DNA of 64,000 nucleotides from Gigaspora margarita (GCA_009809945.1 WTPW01000194.1:274058-338057); one strand, 5' to 3'; shown: positions 33,312 to 45,640, numbered from the stretch's first letter. The notes: generated by a model from the sequence alone, not told the origin. Made by a program: numbers and translations.

Positions 33312-35565
33312 TTAGAAAATTGCTATTTGCACTATGGATTTTTGCTATTTATACAATAGTACAATTAGATCATCTCACTTAAATATTTTAACTTTTAAAA
33401 ACTTTTATTAATATTATCTTTATAAGTTCTGATCAAATTTAATAAAAATTTTTTTATTTGAATTCTATGAATTTATAGAATTAAATAAAAAAATTTTATT
33501 AAATTTGGTCAAAAACTTGTAAAAATATCTTTGATAAAAGTTTCTGTAAACAATTTTAACACAGCTACTTGTAATTTATATTTTTGTTTTTTAAAAATAA
33601 CCCACAATTCAATGATAATTTACAAAATATTCTGTTATACTAATCTAAAACATTTACTAATTAAACTTGTGGCATATATCTTCAACTTGTAGAATCTCAA
33701 ATTTTATAAAAAAATATTAGAAACCCATGGAGATATTGATGTTTTTATAAATTTGGATGCATAACATTTTTGCAAAATTTTTTTCTCAAAATTGACTGCT
33801 TCCGAAAGGATTTTTTTAAATGAAACCTCAAACATGCTACTAAGTAAGTAGGTTTCTTAGATATTCATGAGTTTACTATAAAAATTTTAGTCCAAACAAA
33901 TTAACAATGACAGAGATATTTAGATTTTTCATTTCACAAACTAGATTCAGTTTTATCTTGTAAACAATTTTGGCACATAATATACATTTTTGGAAATAGA
34001 AAAAATCTTTTATTCAAGATATCTTTATAAGTTCTTAACCAGATTTGATAAAAATTTTTTTATTTTAATTCTACAAATATATAAAATTTAAATAAAAAAT
34101 TTTCATCAAATTTGGTCAAGAACTCATAAAGATATCTTTGATAAAAGTTTCTGTAAACAATTTTAATACAGTTTCTTTGTAATATATATTTTTTTGCTTT
34201 TTTAAAATAATCCACAATTCAATAATAATTTATGAAATATTCTGTTATGCTAATATAAAGACTTTTACTAATCAAACTTGTAGTACATATTTTCAACTTG
34301 TAAAATTTTAATTTTTATAAAAAAATATTAGAAACTTGTAGAGATATTAGTGTTATTTAAATTCAGATGCATAATATTTTTATAGAATTTTCACTTGATC
34401 TTGACTGCTTTCAGAAGGATTTTTTTTTAAAAAAAGGTTAAAAATGCTACTAAGTAAGTAGATTCCTTAGATGTTCAAAAGTCTACTATAAAACTTTTAA
34501 CTCAAAAGGATCCATATTAATAGAGATATTTAGATTTTTCTTTTTATTTCTAGATTCGAATTTTTCTGTAATGAAAAAGATGAAAAAATTATAGTTCCTA
34601 CTTTGATTTTCACAAGTTCAAATAAAACAAGTTATTGTGTACTATCTCTAAATTTCAAGTTATTTGGTTAAATATTCATTCTATAATGGCTTTTTTATTT
34701 GGTGCAGCTTCTTTGTAATATGCATTTTTAGAAATAGAAGAATCTTTTATTAAAGATATTTCTACAAGTTCTTAACCAAAATTAATAAAAATTTTTTATT
34801 TAAATCTATATATTTGTAGAATTAAAATAAAAATTTTTATTGAATTTGGTCAAGAACTCATAGAAATACCTTTGATAAAAGTTTTTTTCTATTTTCAAAA
34901 ACATATATTTTGTGTCAAAATTGTTTACAAAAGAACCCCAAATCTAGTTGCAAAATAAAAATCTAAATATCTTCATCAATATTGATCTGTTTGGGCTGAA
35001 AATTTTATAATAACTTTTAAATATCTAAGAAATCTACATACTTAGTAGCATATTTGAGGTTTTATTTAAAGAAAATTCTTATAAAAGCAGTCAAATTTAA
35101 GAAAAATTCTGCAAACCATTATGCATCTAAATTTACAAACACATTACTATCTCTATAATTTCTATAAAAATTAAGATTCTACAAGTCAAAGATATTCGCT
35201 ACAAGTTTGATTAGTAGATGTTTTTAGATTAGTATAACAGAATATTTTGTAAATCAATATTGAATTGTGGGTTATTTTAAAAAAGCAATATTACAAAGAA
35301 GCTGTATTAAAATTGTTTACATAAACTTTTATCAAAAATATCTTTGAGTTCTTGACCAAATTTAATAAAAATTTTTTTATTTTAATTCTAAAAGTCCATA
35401 GAATTCAAATAAAAAAATTTTTATTAAATTTGTTCAAAAACTTATAAAGATAATTTTAAAAAAATTTTTAAAAGTTAAAATATTTAAATGACAAAATTGA
35501 AGTGATCTACATGTACTATAGTATGAATAGCAAAAATTCATAGTGTGAATAGCAATTCTCTAATT
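33312..35565. mobile_element. 2.25 kb TIR element, family R3, with internal inverted subrepeats
   Basis: Ends GAAAATTGCTATTTGCACTATGG and CATAGTGTGAATAGCAATTCTC are inverted. The same terminal word (GAAATTGCTATTTTCACTATGG) opens the element at 37874. Inside, blocks such as AATTGTGGGTTATTTTAAA, GAAACTTTTATCAAAGATAT and TTACTAAGTAAGTAGRTT recur four times, two in each orientation, so the whole folds back on itself. I see no transposase. It could be a fold-back derivative of a larger DNA transposon. Confidence 0.65.
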
Positions 35566-36004
35566 TTAAATATATATTTTTTAGTATTTAAAAGTAAGTC
35601 TTTGTTTAGAGTAGAGATATTTATTAGGTGATTTTTACTTCTTAAGACCCTTATCACCTTTTATTTAATAAAAATTAGCTAATGAAAATTTAAATTTCTA
35701 ATAGCACCTGATTTTTTTTAAACCTCTCTAAAAAATCATCCAATAAATATCTTTATCTAATACTTCTTATATAAATACCTAACATTTTTTATATATATTA
35801 TTTGTCACTTTCTAATTAATGATATACAAATTTTCACTCACTTTATATTAACAATATACAAATTTTTGTTATTTTATTATATCAATATGGTATATAAATT
35901 TAAAAAACAAAGCATATTAAAATTTGTTAATAAAATTAAAAATATTTAATAGCAAAAAAATAGTTAAAATTTTTATAGATGGTATTTAATATTTTTTGGA
36001 TGTG
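35566..36004. other. A/T-rich stretch, no gene seen
   Basis: Contains a small inverted pair around 35600-35760 (GAGATATTTATTAGGTGATTTTT and AAAAATCATCCAATAAATATC), perhaps a degraded MITE. Nothing else supported. Confidence 0.4.
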
Positions 36005-36705
36005 TGAAAGTATTTAAGCTTCTTTTGAAAAAGTAAACATATTTAAAATTTTCTTTTGACAGAAAAAATGTATTTAACTTTTTTTTTGACAGATAAAATG
36101 TATTTAAAATTCTTTTTGAACAGGCAAGTAATGTTTAAAATTCTCTTTGATGAGCAAAATATATTTAAAATTTTCTTTTTACTAACAAAATTCACTTTTG
36201 ATAATCAAATATATTTAAAGTTCTTTTTTAACAGGCAAGTATATTTAAATTCCCTTTTAATAAGCAAATTATATTTAAAATTCTCTTTGATAGTCAAACA
36301 TATTTAAAAGTTTTTTGTTGATAGAAAATGTATATAAATTTCTTATTTAATGAGTAAATATATTTAAAATTCTTTTTTGATAGTTGTATATATTTAAAAT
36401 TCTCTTTTGTCTCTTTTGATGTACAAAATGTATTTAAAATTCTCTTTGATGATAAAACATATTTAAAATTCTCTTTTGATAGTGAAAAGTATTTAAAATT
36501 CTTTTTTGACAAGTAAACATATCCAAAATTATCATTTAACAGGCAAAACATATTTAAAAAAATTTTTAATAGGCAAAATGTATTTAAATTTCTTTTTTGA
36601 CTAGTGAAACATATTTAAAATTCTTGTTTAACAGGCAAAATATATTTAATGTTCTTTTTTGGTGAGCAAATGTATTTAAATTTTCTTTTAACAAATAAAA
36701 AGTAT
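36005..36705. repeat. Minisatellite, about 30-bp unit, roughly 22 copies
   Basis: The unit reads approximately AGGCAAAATGTATTTAAAAT followed by TCTCTTTTGAY, with many point differences and length changes of a few bases. Reading frames through it in both directions (36056-36307 plus, 36551-36294 minus) are open only because the unit is close to a multiple of three and stop-poor. I do not regard them as genes. Confidence 0.85.
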
Positions 36706-37311
36706 TATTATTATTATTATTTATACAATACAAATTCCAGGTTCTGTTAAATAGCAAAAGAATTTGAAAAAAAAATGAGTGAAAATGTAAACAATAATTA
36801 AAAAGTGAACATATATATATGAAAATAGTCAGTACTTATATCAGAAATATCAGATAACTATGTTATCAGTTAAATTGCAAACAATAAATCTAATTATCAT
36901 CAGGATTTTTAATGCAGTGCCCATATTACAAAGTGGCATGAACTCTACATTATATTCCAATTATAATCAGTTATCATCTACAACATAACCAATAACAAGT
37001 ACTTATCCTTACTATATATCAGTTATATATGCTTATTTGTTTGCACATTGTATAAAAAAAAATATATAATCAAGAACCCTACTCTTTATAATTTTTTATT
37101 TTTGCAACTTTTATAAAATTATATTATTAATATAATTGGTTAAAATAATTTAAAAATAAATATAAATTTGTTATACTTGTAACATGTTGTATTCCATGTT
37201 TCTAACCAATCAAATTGCACAATTTTGTAAATAAAAATTTTATTTTTTAAAAATTAAAAATTTTACTTAATAAAGTATAAAATATATATAAAATAGCATA
37301 TTAAGGCTGTG
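36706..37311. other. A/T-rich stretch, no gene seen
   Basis: Includes a (TTA)n tract near 36705-36722 and TATCAGATAACTATGTTATCAG-like inverted words around 36840-36960. No coding region or clear element borders. Confidence 0.35.
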
Positions 37312-38037
37312 ACAGATATTACGTAATATCATAGGGGGGTGGGAGGCAGGGACACAGAAAAATTCATATAAATATAGATATGAATAAAATGGAATATTTG
37401 GTACAAAACAGTATAAAATGGAATTTTTGACAGCAACGAATTTTGGGGCAAAATTAAGAGCAGTGTATATTTAATTTGGGCCAGGTAATATAATTAGGAA
37501 TGGCAGCAAGTTTCAGAAAAGTTCGGATAATACCAAGTAATATAAAATATGGGTGAGTTAGTTGGGATGTTGCAGAGATATAGAGAGTGAGATTTTCATC
37601 TAAAAAATGTGCACTTATAGAGAGATCTAATTATAATGCATAATAATAATTACTCTAAATGCAATATATTTTATTATGAAGAAAAAAGAAGCACTTGTGG
37701 AGAATTGACTGTATAGATAATATAGGGGGAAATTTTATATTACTATAAAAAGGATTTTTTTACTATATCGAAATGAATTTTTTACAAATCAAACCAGTAT
37801 TTTTCTGTGTCTCTGGTGGGAGATAAGCCAATATCTTACATTACACATATATAATATATATAATTATATATAGGAAATTGCTATTTTCACTATGGTATTT
37901 TGCTATTTCCACCATAGTTACACAAGATTTTCTATTTTTAAAATTAAAATAATATATCTAATTCTACTTCTAACTTTAATCCTAAACCTTCTTTGGCTTC
38001 TAATTGAAAGTTGTAGAGCTCATTTTTCTGATTCTAA

Positions 38038-38318
38038 TAGGACCAGGAAAACTATATTTAAGGTCCCCACCGCACTATAATTCAAAGAGTACTTTAAATT
38101 TTATAAATGTCACCGCCAAAATAATTAGTAAAAGTTATGTGTTGATTCGCAACAATAGTAATTTGCTTATGATGATCTTTCCTTTTTTGGGTCTATTGCT
38201 ATATTTGGAATAGGTTCATGTGAATAAATAGCCAAATAGCCAATCATATTGTGATTCGCAAAGATATGTATTTTTGATTTTTTTGGTGGGGACCTTATAC
38301 ATAGTTTTCCCGGTCCTA
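38038..38318. mobile_element. Small TIR element inserted in the left fold-back arm
   Basis: GGACCAGGAAAAC...GGTCCCCACC at the left is inverted with GGTGGGGACC...GTTTTCCCGGTCC at the right. The other arm of the host fold-back (about 38895-38920) shows the uninterrupted sequence TTCTAATGG-type, so this is a clean insertion with a short target duplication of 2-4 bp. Confidence 0.7.
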
Positions 38319-38353
38319 TTCTAATGGTAGTTAAATCATCAAAATCGGCCCGG

Positions 38354-38882
38354 TGGATCCCAAGATACTTGAGTCAAAGAAGAGAACATAAGGATCGGCA
38401 AATTCACTGTTACACAAAGCTAGAAAAGGCCGTCAAACGAAAAATCATGATTTGCGCAGAATTTTATTATGATAATTGGCTTTGGGCTCTTAAGAAAAGT
38501 TATTCTTTGACTCAAAAAAATGCTAGTTTCTTAAGACGTATTTTATTATTTTCTTAGTAAAATTTTTCATTACGATAAAAAAAGTTTCAAAACGTATGTA
38601 AAGAAAAACAAATCTAAGTTAGAAAAAAGCCGTTAACGAAAAATCGTGATTTGCGCAGAATTTTATTATCACAATTGACTTTTGGCTCTTAAGTAAACTT
38701 GTTCTTTGGCTCAAAAAAATGCTAGTTTCTTAAGACGATATTTATTACTTTCTTAGTAAAATTTTTTACTACAATAAAAAAACTTTTCAAAACGTATGTA
38801 AAGAAAATGAATAGTTTGTGTAACAGTGAATTTGCCGATCCTTATGTTCTCTTCTTTGATCCCAAGTATCTTGGGATCCACC
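38354..38882. mobile_element. Fold-back with a tandem duplication in the loop
   Basis: GGATCCCAAGATACTTG and CAAGTATCTTGGGATCC at the ends, then GGATCGGCAAATTCACTG and its inverse. The loop contains two direct copies of about 200 bp (about 38420-38615 and 38620-38815) sharing TGATTTGCGCAGAATTTTA and TGCTAGTTTCTTAAGACG. Confidence 0.65.
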
Positions 38883-40599
38883 AGGCCGATTTTGATGATT
38901 TAACTACCATTAGAATCAGAAAAATGAGCTCTACAACTTTTAATTAGAAGCCAAAGAAAAAGTTTACTTATTAGTTTTAGGGTTAGGGTTAGGGTTAGGG
39001 TTAATGATAAAGTTAGAATGTAATTTTATAATATATTATATTAATTCTAAAAATAGAAAATCTTGTATAACCATGGTGGAAATAGCAAAATACCATGGTG
39101 GAAATAGCAATTCCCTTATATATAATATAATATATTACTAATAGATTATAATTTTTAGCATTAAATAAGCTTATTCAAAATATAATTATATACTGAAATA
39201 ATGTATTTTTGAGTGCTAAGAAACTTTTTTTAGTGGTCAAATGAATATTTCATTAGTAAAATTTTGCATAATGCTGAATTTTTTATATTTTTATTAATAA
39301 AAATATTGAAAATTCAGCATTATGCAAAATTTTACTAATGAATTATAACTTTAAGCTCTAAGTAAACTTGTTTGGGACCAAAAAATACATTATTTCAGTA
39401 TATCATTATTTATTTTTTTTAATTTTAGAAATAAAGATAAGTAAAATTGTAAATTTTTATCAAAAATGTAATATTGCTCATATTTAATTAAAAAATTAAG
39501 AAAATCAATAAAAAAAAATATACCAAAATAACATATTTTTTTGTGTTGAACAAGTTTACTTAGAGTTAAAAGTTATGATTTATTAGCATAATTTTTGCAT
39601 TAGGTAGAATTTTCTATATTTTTATTAATAAAAATATAGAAAATCTAGCATTATATACAATTTTACTAATTAATTATAAATTTTGACTCTAAGTAAACTT
39701 GTTCAGCACCAAAAAATATATTATTTTGGTATATAATCTTTTAATTTTTTTTACAATTTAAAATAAAGATGGACAAAATTGCATTTTTGATAAAAATTTA
39801 CTAATTTTACTTATCTTTATTTCTAAAATTAAAGAATCAAATAATTATATACCAAAATAATGTAGTATTTAGTGCTGAACAATTTTACTTAGAACTAAAG
39901 TTATAATTAATTAGTAAAATTTTGCATGATACAGAATTTTCTATATTTTAATTAATAAAAATATAGAGAATTTAGCATCATGCAAAATTTTACTAATTAA
40001 TTATAACTTTAAGTTTAAAATAAAATTGTTCAGCATTAAATACTACATTATTTTGGCATATAATTATTTGATTTTTTTAATTTAGAAATAAAGATGAGTA
40101 AAATTAGTAAATTTTTATCAAAAATGCAATTTTGCCCATCTTTATTTGAAATTGTAAAAACATTAAAAGAATATATACTGAAATAATATATGCTTTGGTG
40201 CTGCACAAGTTTACTTAGAGTCAAAATTTACAATTCATTAGTAAAATTGTGCATAATGCTGAATTTTCTATATTTTTATTAATAAAAATATAAAAAATCC
40301 TGCATTATGCAAATTTGTCTAATGAATTATAACTTTTAGCTTTAAGTAAACTTGTTCAGCACCAAAGAATACGTTATTTCAGTATATATTTATATTTTAT
40401 ACAAGTTTATTTAGAGCTAAAAATTTTAATCTATTAGTAAAATTTTAATAATTAAAATTTTTTAAAATCAACCAATCAGAATTGTCTTACGTGGGGGAGG
40501 GGTATACCCTCATAGTAAATAGATATTACGTAATATCTGTCACGCCTTTATATAATATAAAATTTTATTCTGAACAACTTTTTTTAAAATAAAAAAATT

Positions 40600-40696
40600 A
40601 AACAAAAATATTCAATATTATGATCTCAGATCTAATAGCATAGTGGTTATGCTCTAAGATCACAAATTAGAAGGTCACTAGTTCAAATCTCATTAA
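40600..40696 (+). mobile_element. tRNA-derived SINE head
   Basis: TAGCATAGTGG at 40636-40646 fits the RNA polymerase III A box and AGTTCAAATCT at 40680-40690 the B box, with tRNA-like spacing. It does not fold as a functional tRNA. The body is cut at 40696 by the element 40697-42627 and may continue from 42628. Confidence 0.65.
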
Positions 40697-40847
40697 GGGG
40701 CATGCCATTTATCACGTAATATTTTTTACTTAATAGCCACCCCCATCCATGTATGGTGTGATCACCCTAATCTCAATTCTGATTGGTTAATATAACGACT
40801 AATATTTATAATATATTATATAAATATATATAATATTAAATAACTTT

Positions 40848-41135
40848 TGATCTACTGGTCCGTTTGGAAGATTTTACTACCAAAATGTTCGTCTCAATGA
40901 GACGATTCTAACAAGCCCAAAATCATTAAAATCTAATCACAGGGTCACAAGATCGCTAAGGTTTTATTATTATATATATAAATTTTAATATATATATGTA
41001 TAAAAATGCAGAACCTTAAAGATTTTGTGACCCTGTGATTGGATTTTAATGATTTTGGGCTTGTTAGAATCGTCTCATTGAGACGAACATTTTGGTAGTA
41101 AAATCTTCCAAAACAGACTGGTAGAAAAGAAGTTA
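40848..41135. repeat. Near-perfect fold-back, arms about 130 bp
   Basis: GTCTCAATGAGACGATTC and GGGCTTGTTAGAATCGTCTC recur in inverted order around a (TA)n centre near 40970-41000. The arms differ at only a few positions, so it is young or maintained by conversion. Confidence 0.75.
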
Positions 41136-41702
41136 CTTAATATTAAATAATATATATATTATATATATATTATAGAATAAATATATACAACGCACCCTGC
41201 GATATGCTAATTCATCGCACACATAAATTAATATAAGGTTAGGGTAAGGGTTAGTGTTAGAAGTTAGAATAGATAATAATATATACAAAATTTTGCAAGA
41301 AATTTTTTTTGTTAGAGTGTGAAAGGTTGTTAAGAGATGAAATTTTTTGATATTACAAATTTTATAAAAATTTCTTTATTCTGTTACACAAAGAAAATTT
41401 GCACGTTACACATGATCTTCAAATTTAATTGGTAGATCGTTGAGGTGTGATATACAAGCACATCACAGCGTGCGATGCCTAATTAAGTCCTATATTATAT
41501 ACTGTATACTAGGAAAACGGATGCCATTAGTATCCGAAGCCAAGAATAAACATCAGGCTGATCTGTGTCGATCTCTAGAGCTGATTGGCTATCATGTGTG
41601 CACGTGACTGGAATCCAACACAAAATCGTGTCTATTGCTGTACTATAGAGTCCTTGCTACGCTTCGGACAATAATGTAATATATATATTATATATATTAT
41701 AT

Positions 41703-42563
41703 ATCAGTCATTCAATTTGTCACACAATATTAAATGTAAATTTCGTCTATATGAAATTTTAAAAAATTACATATAAAATTACTATAAACTTTGAAGCAAT
41801 GATGTTTCTCAACCTACATATTAACTTAAAATTAAATTTCGCGATTACATAGAGCAAAAGGAGGCGAATAAAAAAACCTTTCGTGCCAAGCCACAGTTCT
41901 GCCGTTTTTGCACAAAACGAAAATGTAACTTCGCCAAAAACCAATATTTTTTGATTATAAGATGAGAAGCATATGTAAATTATGCTCTGAACAAGTTTAC
42001 TTAGTCAGCGGAAGTGGGTTACCTTGTAAGAAAAATGGCTTATCTATGTACTAAAGTTAAAATTTATCATTTTTCATTGTTGAACTTTTTTTTCTTATTA
42101 GGTAACCTACTTTCAAATGTGACGTAAAATTACATGCCGAACAACTTTGCTTAAGAGCCCAAAGTAGGTTACCTAATAAGGAAAAAAAGTTCAACAATGA
42201 AAAACGATAAATTTTAACTTTAGTACATAGATAACCCATTTTTCTTACAAGGTAACCCACTTCCGCCGACTAAGTAAAGTTGTTTAGAGCATGATTTTAC
42301 ATATGTTTCTCATCTTAAAATCAAAAATATTGGTTTTTGGCGAAGTTACATTTTCGTTTTGTGCAAAAACGGCAGAACTGTGGCTTGGCATGAAAGGTTT
42401 TTTTATTCGCCTCCTTTTGCTCTATGTAATCGCGAAATTTAATTTTAAGTTAATATNTAGGTTGAGAAACATCATTGCTTCAAAGTTTATAGTAATTTTA
42501 TATGTAATTTTTTAAAATTTCATATAGATGAAATTTACATGTGACAAATCGGATGACTGATAT
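41703..42563. mobile_element. Near-perfect long fold-back, arms about 420 bp
   Basis: The arms 41703-42125 and about 42140-42563 are nearly identical inverted copies with ends ATATCAGTCATTC / GATGACTGATAT. Each arm contains an open stretch of about 61 codons (MVFGEVTFSFCAK...), once on each strand; I regard it as fortuitous. Inner arms contain GTAACCTACTTT and GTAACCCACTTCC words. Non-coding so far as I can tell. Confidence 0.75.
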
Positions 42564-42630
42564 AGACGTGATCACCACCCTGACCCATGTATCCATGGTA
42601 TAAATTATGTGATAAATGGCACACCCCTAA

Positions 42631-43209
42631 TGATAAACATCAATTTATAGTATAGCTTAACTATATTAAAAAAATGAAACACCATAGTACTAGGAACCCA
42701 GAATATTAATAACAAACCTAATACAGGTCAATTATAAATTGGTATAACACAATCCTTCGAGATCAAACTTGTTAGTCAGAAGCTACGATTTGGATAACTG
42801 AAATTACAAAACATAGTAAAAATCAAGTCATAAACTCCTGGCAGGTTTTACTAATTATACTATGGCCTGTTGGTTGGGTGCAAATAGGTTGTCTGAGGTT
42901 AAAACTTGGAAAAAAAAAGACCATAGAGAACATGTATTCAGAGCATAGCCAACTTGGGCCACAAATAAAGTAGTCTAAATTGAATATTCATATATATAGT
43001 TATTTGAATTTACTATACATTATATATATTATTACTTTTATTAATTAATAAAGAATCTAGACATGGTTGTAGTTATAAGACTTTAAAAAAAAACTAATAT
43101 TAGCATATATAAAACTTTTTTTTTACTATTTAATCTATATTTATTTTTTAAATATTATATATAAAATTTTATACTAACAACTTTTTCTATAATATAAAGA
43201 TAGATTGCT
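42631..43209. other. Unclassified repeat-like stretch
   Basis: 42640-42960 has the texture of retroposon DNA (few CG, broken frames such as LKLVSQKLRFG-like words on the plus strand) and may be the continuation of the SINE or a LINE endonuclease relic. I cannot support either. 42960-43209 is A/T-rich. Confidence 0.3.
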
Positions 43210-44130
43210 TTAGTAAAAAAAAATTTTTAAAGGGTATAATGATATAGTAAAGTTGGGTGTTGTCAACTCCAAGTAACAGATGCAGAGTTCAAATCCCACT
43301 GAAGATGGTTTCAAAAATTGTATATATATTATAGAACTGATCTGTGCTCCAACTAATTGAATCTTTGATCTGTAACCTGGGTGATACCAAGTTATTGAGA
43401 GCCAACTGACTTGTATAATATTACATAGAGAAAAAAAGATGTGCAAATCCTAGGAATTAGCAAAGAAACCTGCTTGACGAGACCTGAGTGAAGAAGTATC
43501 TGACTTTTGATAGTACTGGAAAAAGGATCTTGGATGGTATATAACCAGAAGCAAACCAACAATAAAAAGGGTTAGAGGACCCTACTAACTAGACTGCTAG
43601 TGTTGTACCAGAGAAAAAGAACATGTGTTTTGGAAGCATATACCAAAAGAAGGGAGACCATATGGCATCCTAACACCAGGCTAACCAACCCTTCTGGGTC
43701 TTATAATTGGGAGTAGAGATACAACTAGAGAAAAGGATCCAGAAGAGTAACTAACTGGGTACTAGGATTGGAGAACTTTATAAGAGCTACTGTACTAGCA
43801 GGATACTAATAGAAAGGTAGTGGCTTGAGATACAGGTCAGGTTGCGATAGCATCCAAAAAGTAGCTTAAGATACAAACTGATGGCAACAGTACTACAGGT
43901 ACTATTAGTGAATAGCAGTATAGAAAAAATCTAGACTAAACATGTGTATAAGATATATAAGATGCTCTAGTAGGTTTAGGCCATAGATAAAATAGTCTAA
44001 GTCTCAGAATTTGTAGCAATAAATGTAGCAATTAGTTGTAATAATCGTGAATATTGTAATAAAGTTGTTATGCTAATAAAAATAATAAGATAAGACCTTA
44101 CCTTAAACATAAAAAAAAAAATTCTTATAT
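43210..44130 (+). mobile_element. Long tRNA-headed retroposon (SINE-like), plus orientation
   Basis: GAGTTCAAATCCCACTG near 43290 fits a B box after a weak A-box region (GTTGTCAACTCCAAG). The body, especially 43800-43890, is the reverse complement of part of 784-1850. The 3-prime side ends with A-rich sequence near 44108-44122. No protein seen. Confidence 0.5.
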
Positions 44131-44276
44131 ATGCTAATATTAAAAATTTTTGTTTTTTCTTATAAACCATTTTTTTTACTAAGACAATCTATTTTTATAT
44201 TTTAGAAAAAGTTGTTTAAAATAAAATTTTATACTATATAATTTGTTATTACTTATTTATTTTTAAGAAAATTGTA

Positions 44277-44487
44277 TGTGGAGACATGTCTCCATGGCGA
44301 CCCTACATATAATAGCCAATCATATTTAGGGTTAGAAAATTTTTATTTGTATTTTTGTATTATAAAAGTTAGAAAGTTTGTAGGAAATTTTAATTGGCCA
44401 ATAATAAGCAACATATTATCTAGTCATATGCTTAATTTTGATTAGCTATTTATATAAAGGGTCTCCATGGAGACATGTCTCCATAAA
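44277..44487. mobile_element. TIR element with GGAGACATGTCTCC ends
   Basis: GGAGACATGTCTCCATGG at the left (itself palindromic) is inverted at the right end with GGGTCTCCATGGAGACATG. Inner arms share AATAGCCAATCA and TGATTAGCTATT. A GGGTTAG word is in the loop. Non-coding. Confidence 0.75.
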
Positions 44488-44559
44488 ATAACACCCTTAT
44501 TTTTATATTTTACTATTTAACATTTTTAAATTTTTTTAAAAAAAATTTTTTCTACAAAA

Positions 44560-45640
44560 TCTTACAATTTGATTGGTCAAAATCATGGGTACAACATGTT
44601 GCAGATGTGACAAATTTATATTCTTTTTAAAAGTATAAAAGATGCTATTAAGTAAAGGTTTTTTGTGTTCTAATTAAAAGTTAAAGAAAAGGTTCTTTTG
44701 ATTCTAATAGTAGTTAAATTATCAAAATTGGCTTAGTGGATCCCAAGTATCTTGGGATCAAAACAGAGAATATAAAGATTTTTTTATATTCAAAGTGTTT
44801 GTCTTTGGAACTTGAGAATTTTTATTCAAGATATTAGAGCTATCAGTATACTACATAGAGGCTTATTGGTATTTGTTACAAGAATGAGAATACAACTAGC
44901 CATACATATATTTTTGGTATTAAATTTAAGTGGTCTGCTCTAAGGTTCTATACTAGCTATCATACCTGCTATTCAACTACAGAGATTGCCTATTTAAACC
45001 CTCTAATTCCTGTTCTGCCTGCCAATCCATCTTGTATTACTAGTACATTGTACCAGATACTAATTATTACTCATAGAACCTAACCAGATAATTCTAGTAT
45101 AGTTGTTCTTAATTGAATCTTGGTAAAGCAGTATTGGTTCTATACAGGTATTCATTTACACTTCAGTAATTATCACTATGGCTAAGGCCAACACTTGTAA
45201 AACAAGATTTTTTTCTGTCTTCTTACCAATACCTATTTTTGCTTTTGTAAGGTTTGCTCCAACTCAATATCTACTATCACTTTTCTACTAATTCTTTTTC
45301 AATATATTTCAAACTTCCAATTCAGTTAGCCTAGAAAGGTCGATCTACTCAGCATTAGGTGCTATTATATTTTTTCCTCTTGGTATCTACTTCTGAAATA
45401 TAGATTCTTATTTTCTGGTATGACTTTAGTGGCCAGGTTGGTGAACCCAATTTTTAAGACCTGCTCGTCTAGTTCTCTAGCTCTAGTTCAATACTCCAGT
45501 AGCACTATCAAGGATCTTTGCTACCTTCTTACTTAGAACTTGCCAAATAGGTTTCTATTTCTCTAGTTTCTTAAATTTGTATACCTGAAAGCTCTTATTC
45601 AAGATGATGAACCAAGGCTATAGATAATCATCTGCAAAAA
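44560..45640. other. Repeat-derived stretch without a gene
   Basis: 44690-44765 carries part of the module seen in fold-backs (TAGTTAAATTATCAAAATTGG and GATCCCAAGTATCTTGGGATC). 44800-45640 has retroposon-like texture, with phrases such as CTAGTTCTCTAGCTCTAG and few CG, perhaps a minus-oriented relative of the long SINE-like family. No supported coding region. Confidence 0.35.

Larger units (their letters stand above)
37874..39113. mobile_element. Fold-back element, R3-type ends, nested in R2
   Basis: Ends GAAATTGCTATTTTCACTATGG and CCATGGTGGAAATAGCAATTCC are inverted. Arms of about 170-200 bp run inward to the GTTGTAGAGCTC module (38005 and 38930). The right arm carries GGGTTAGGGTTAGGGTTA at about 38976-39002. 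The loop has two further layers: 38040-38316 and 38354-38882. Confidence 0.7.
37312..40546. mobile_element. TIR element, family R2, copy 2, with nested fold-backs
   Basis: Ends GGCTGTGACAGATATTACG and CGTAATATCTGTCACGCC are inverted and match the R2 copy at 11834-13378. The right half (39130-40450) is the same palindromic satellite of about 240-bp units around ATTCTGCATTATGCA and AAACTTGTTCAGCACC. The left half is occupied by a nested fold-back at 37874-39113. No transposase frame recognised. Confidence 0.65.
40697..42627. mobile_element. 1.9 kb TIR element with TAA duplication (PIF/Harbinger-like), holding nested fold-backs
   Basis: Ends GGGGCATGCCATTTATCAC and GTGATAAATGGCACACCCC are inverted, and TAA lies outside both (40694-40696 and 42628-42630). 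GGG...CCC ends plus a TAA/TTA duplication fit PIF/Harbinger. Inside: a fold-back at 40848-41135, a CACGCTGTGATG/CATCGCAC-type inverted pair (41188-41500) with a TTAGGG-like run near 41238, a more GC-rich stretch (41515-41690) and the long fold-back at 41703-42563. No transposase seen. Confidence 0.65.

Noticed and set aside
36056-36551. Open frames of 83 and 85 codons on both strands
   Set aside because: Both are the 30-bp minisatellite read through; no protein features beyond the repeat.
41759-42515. Near-identical 61-74 codon frames (FGEVTFSFCAK) on both strands
   Set aside because: They are the two arms of one fold-back. Identity comes from the inverted repeat and there is no sign of codon-level constraint.
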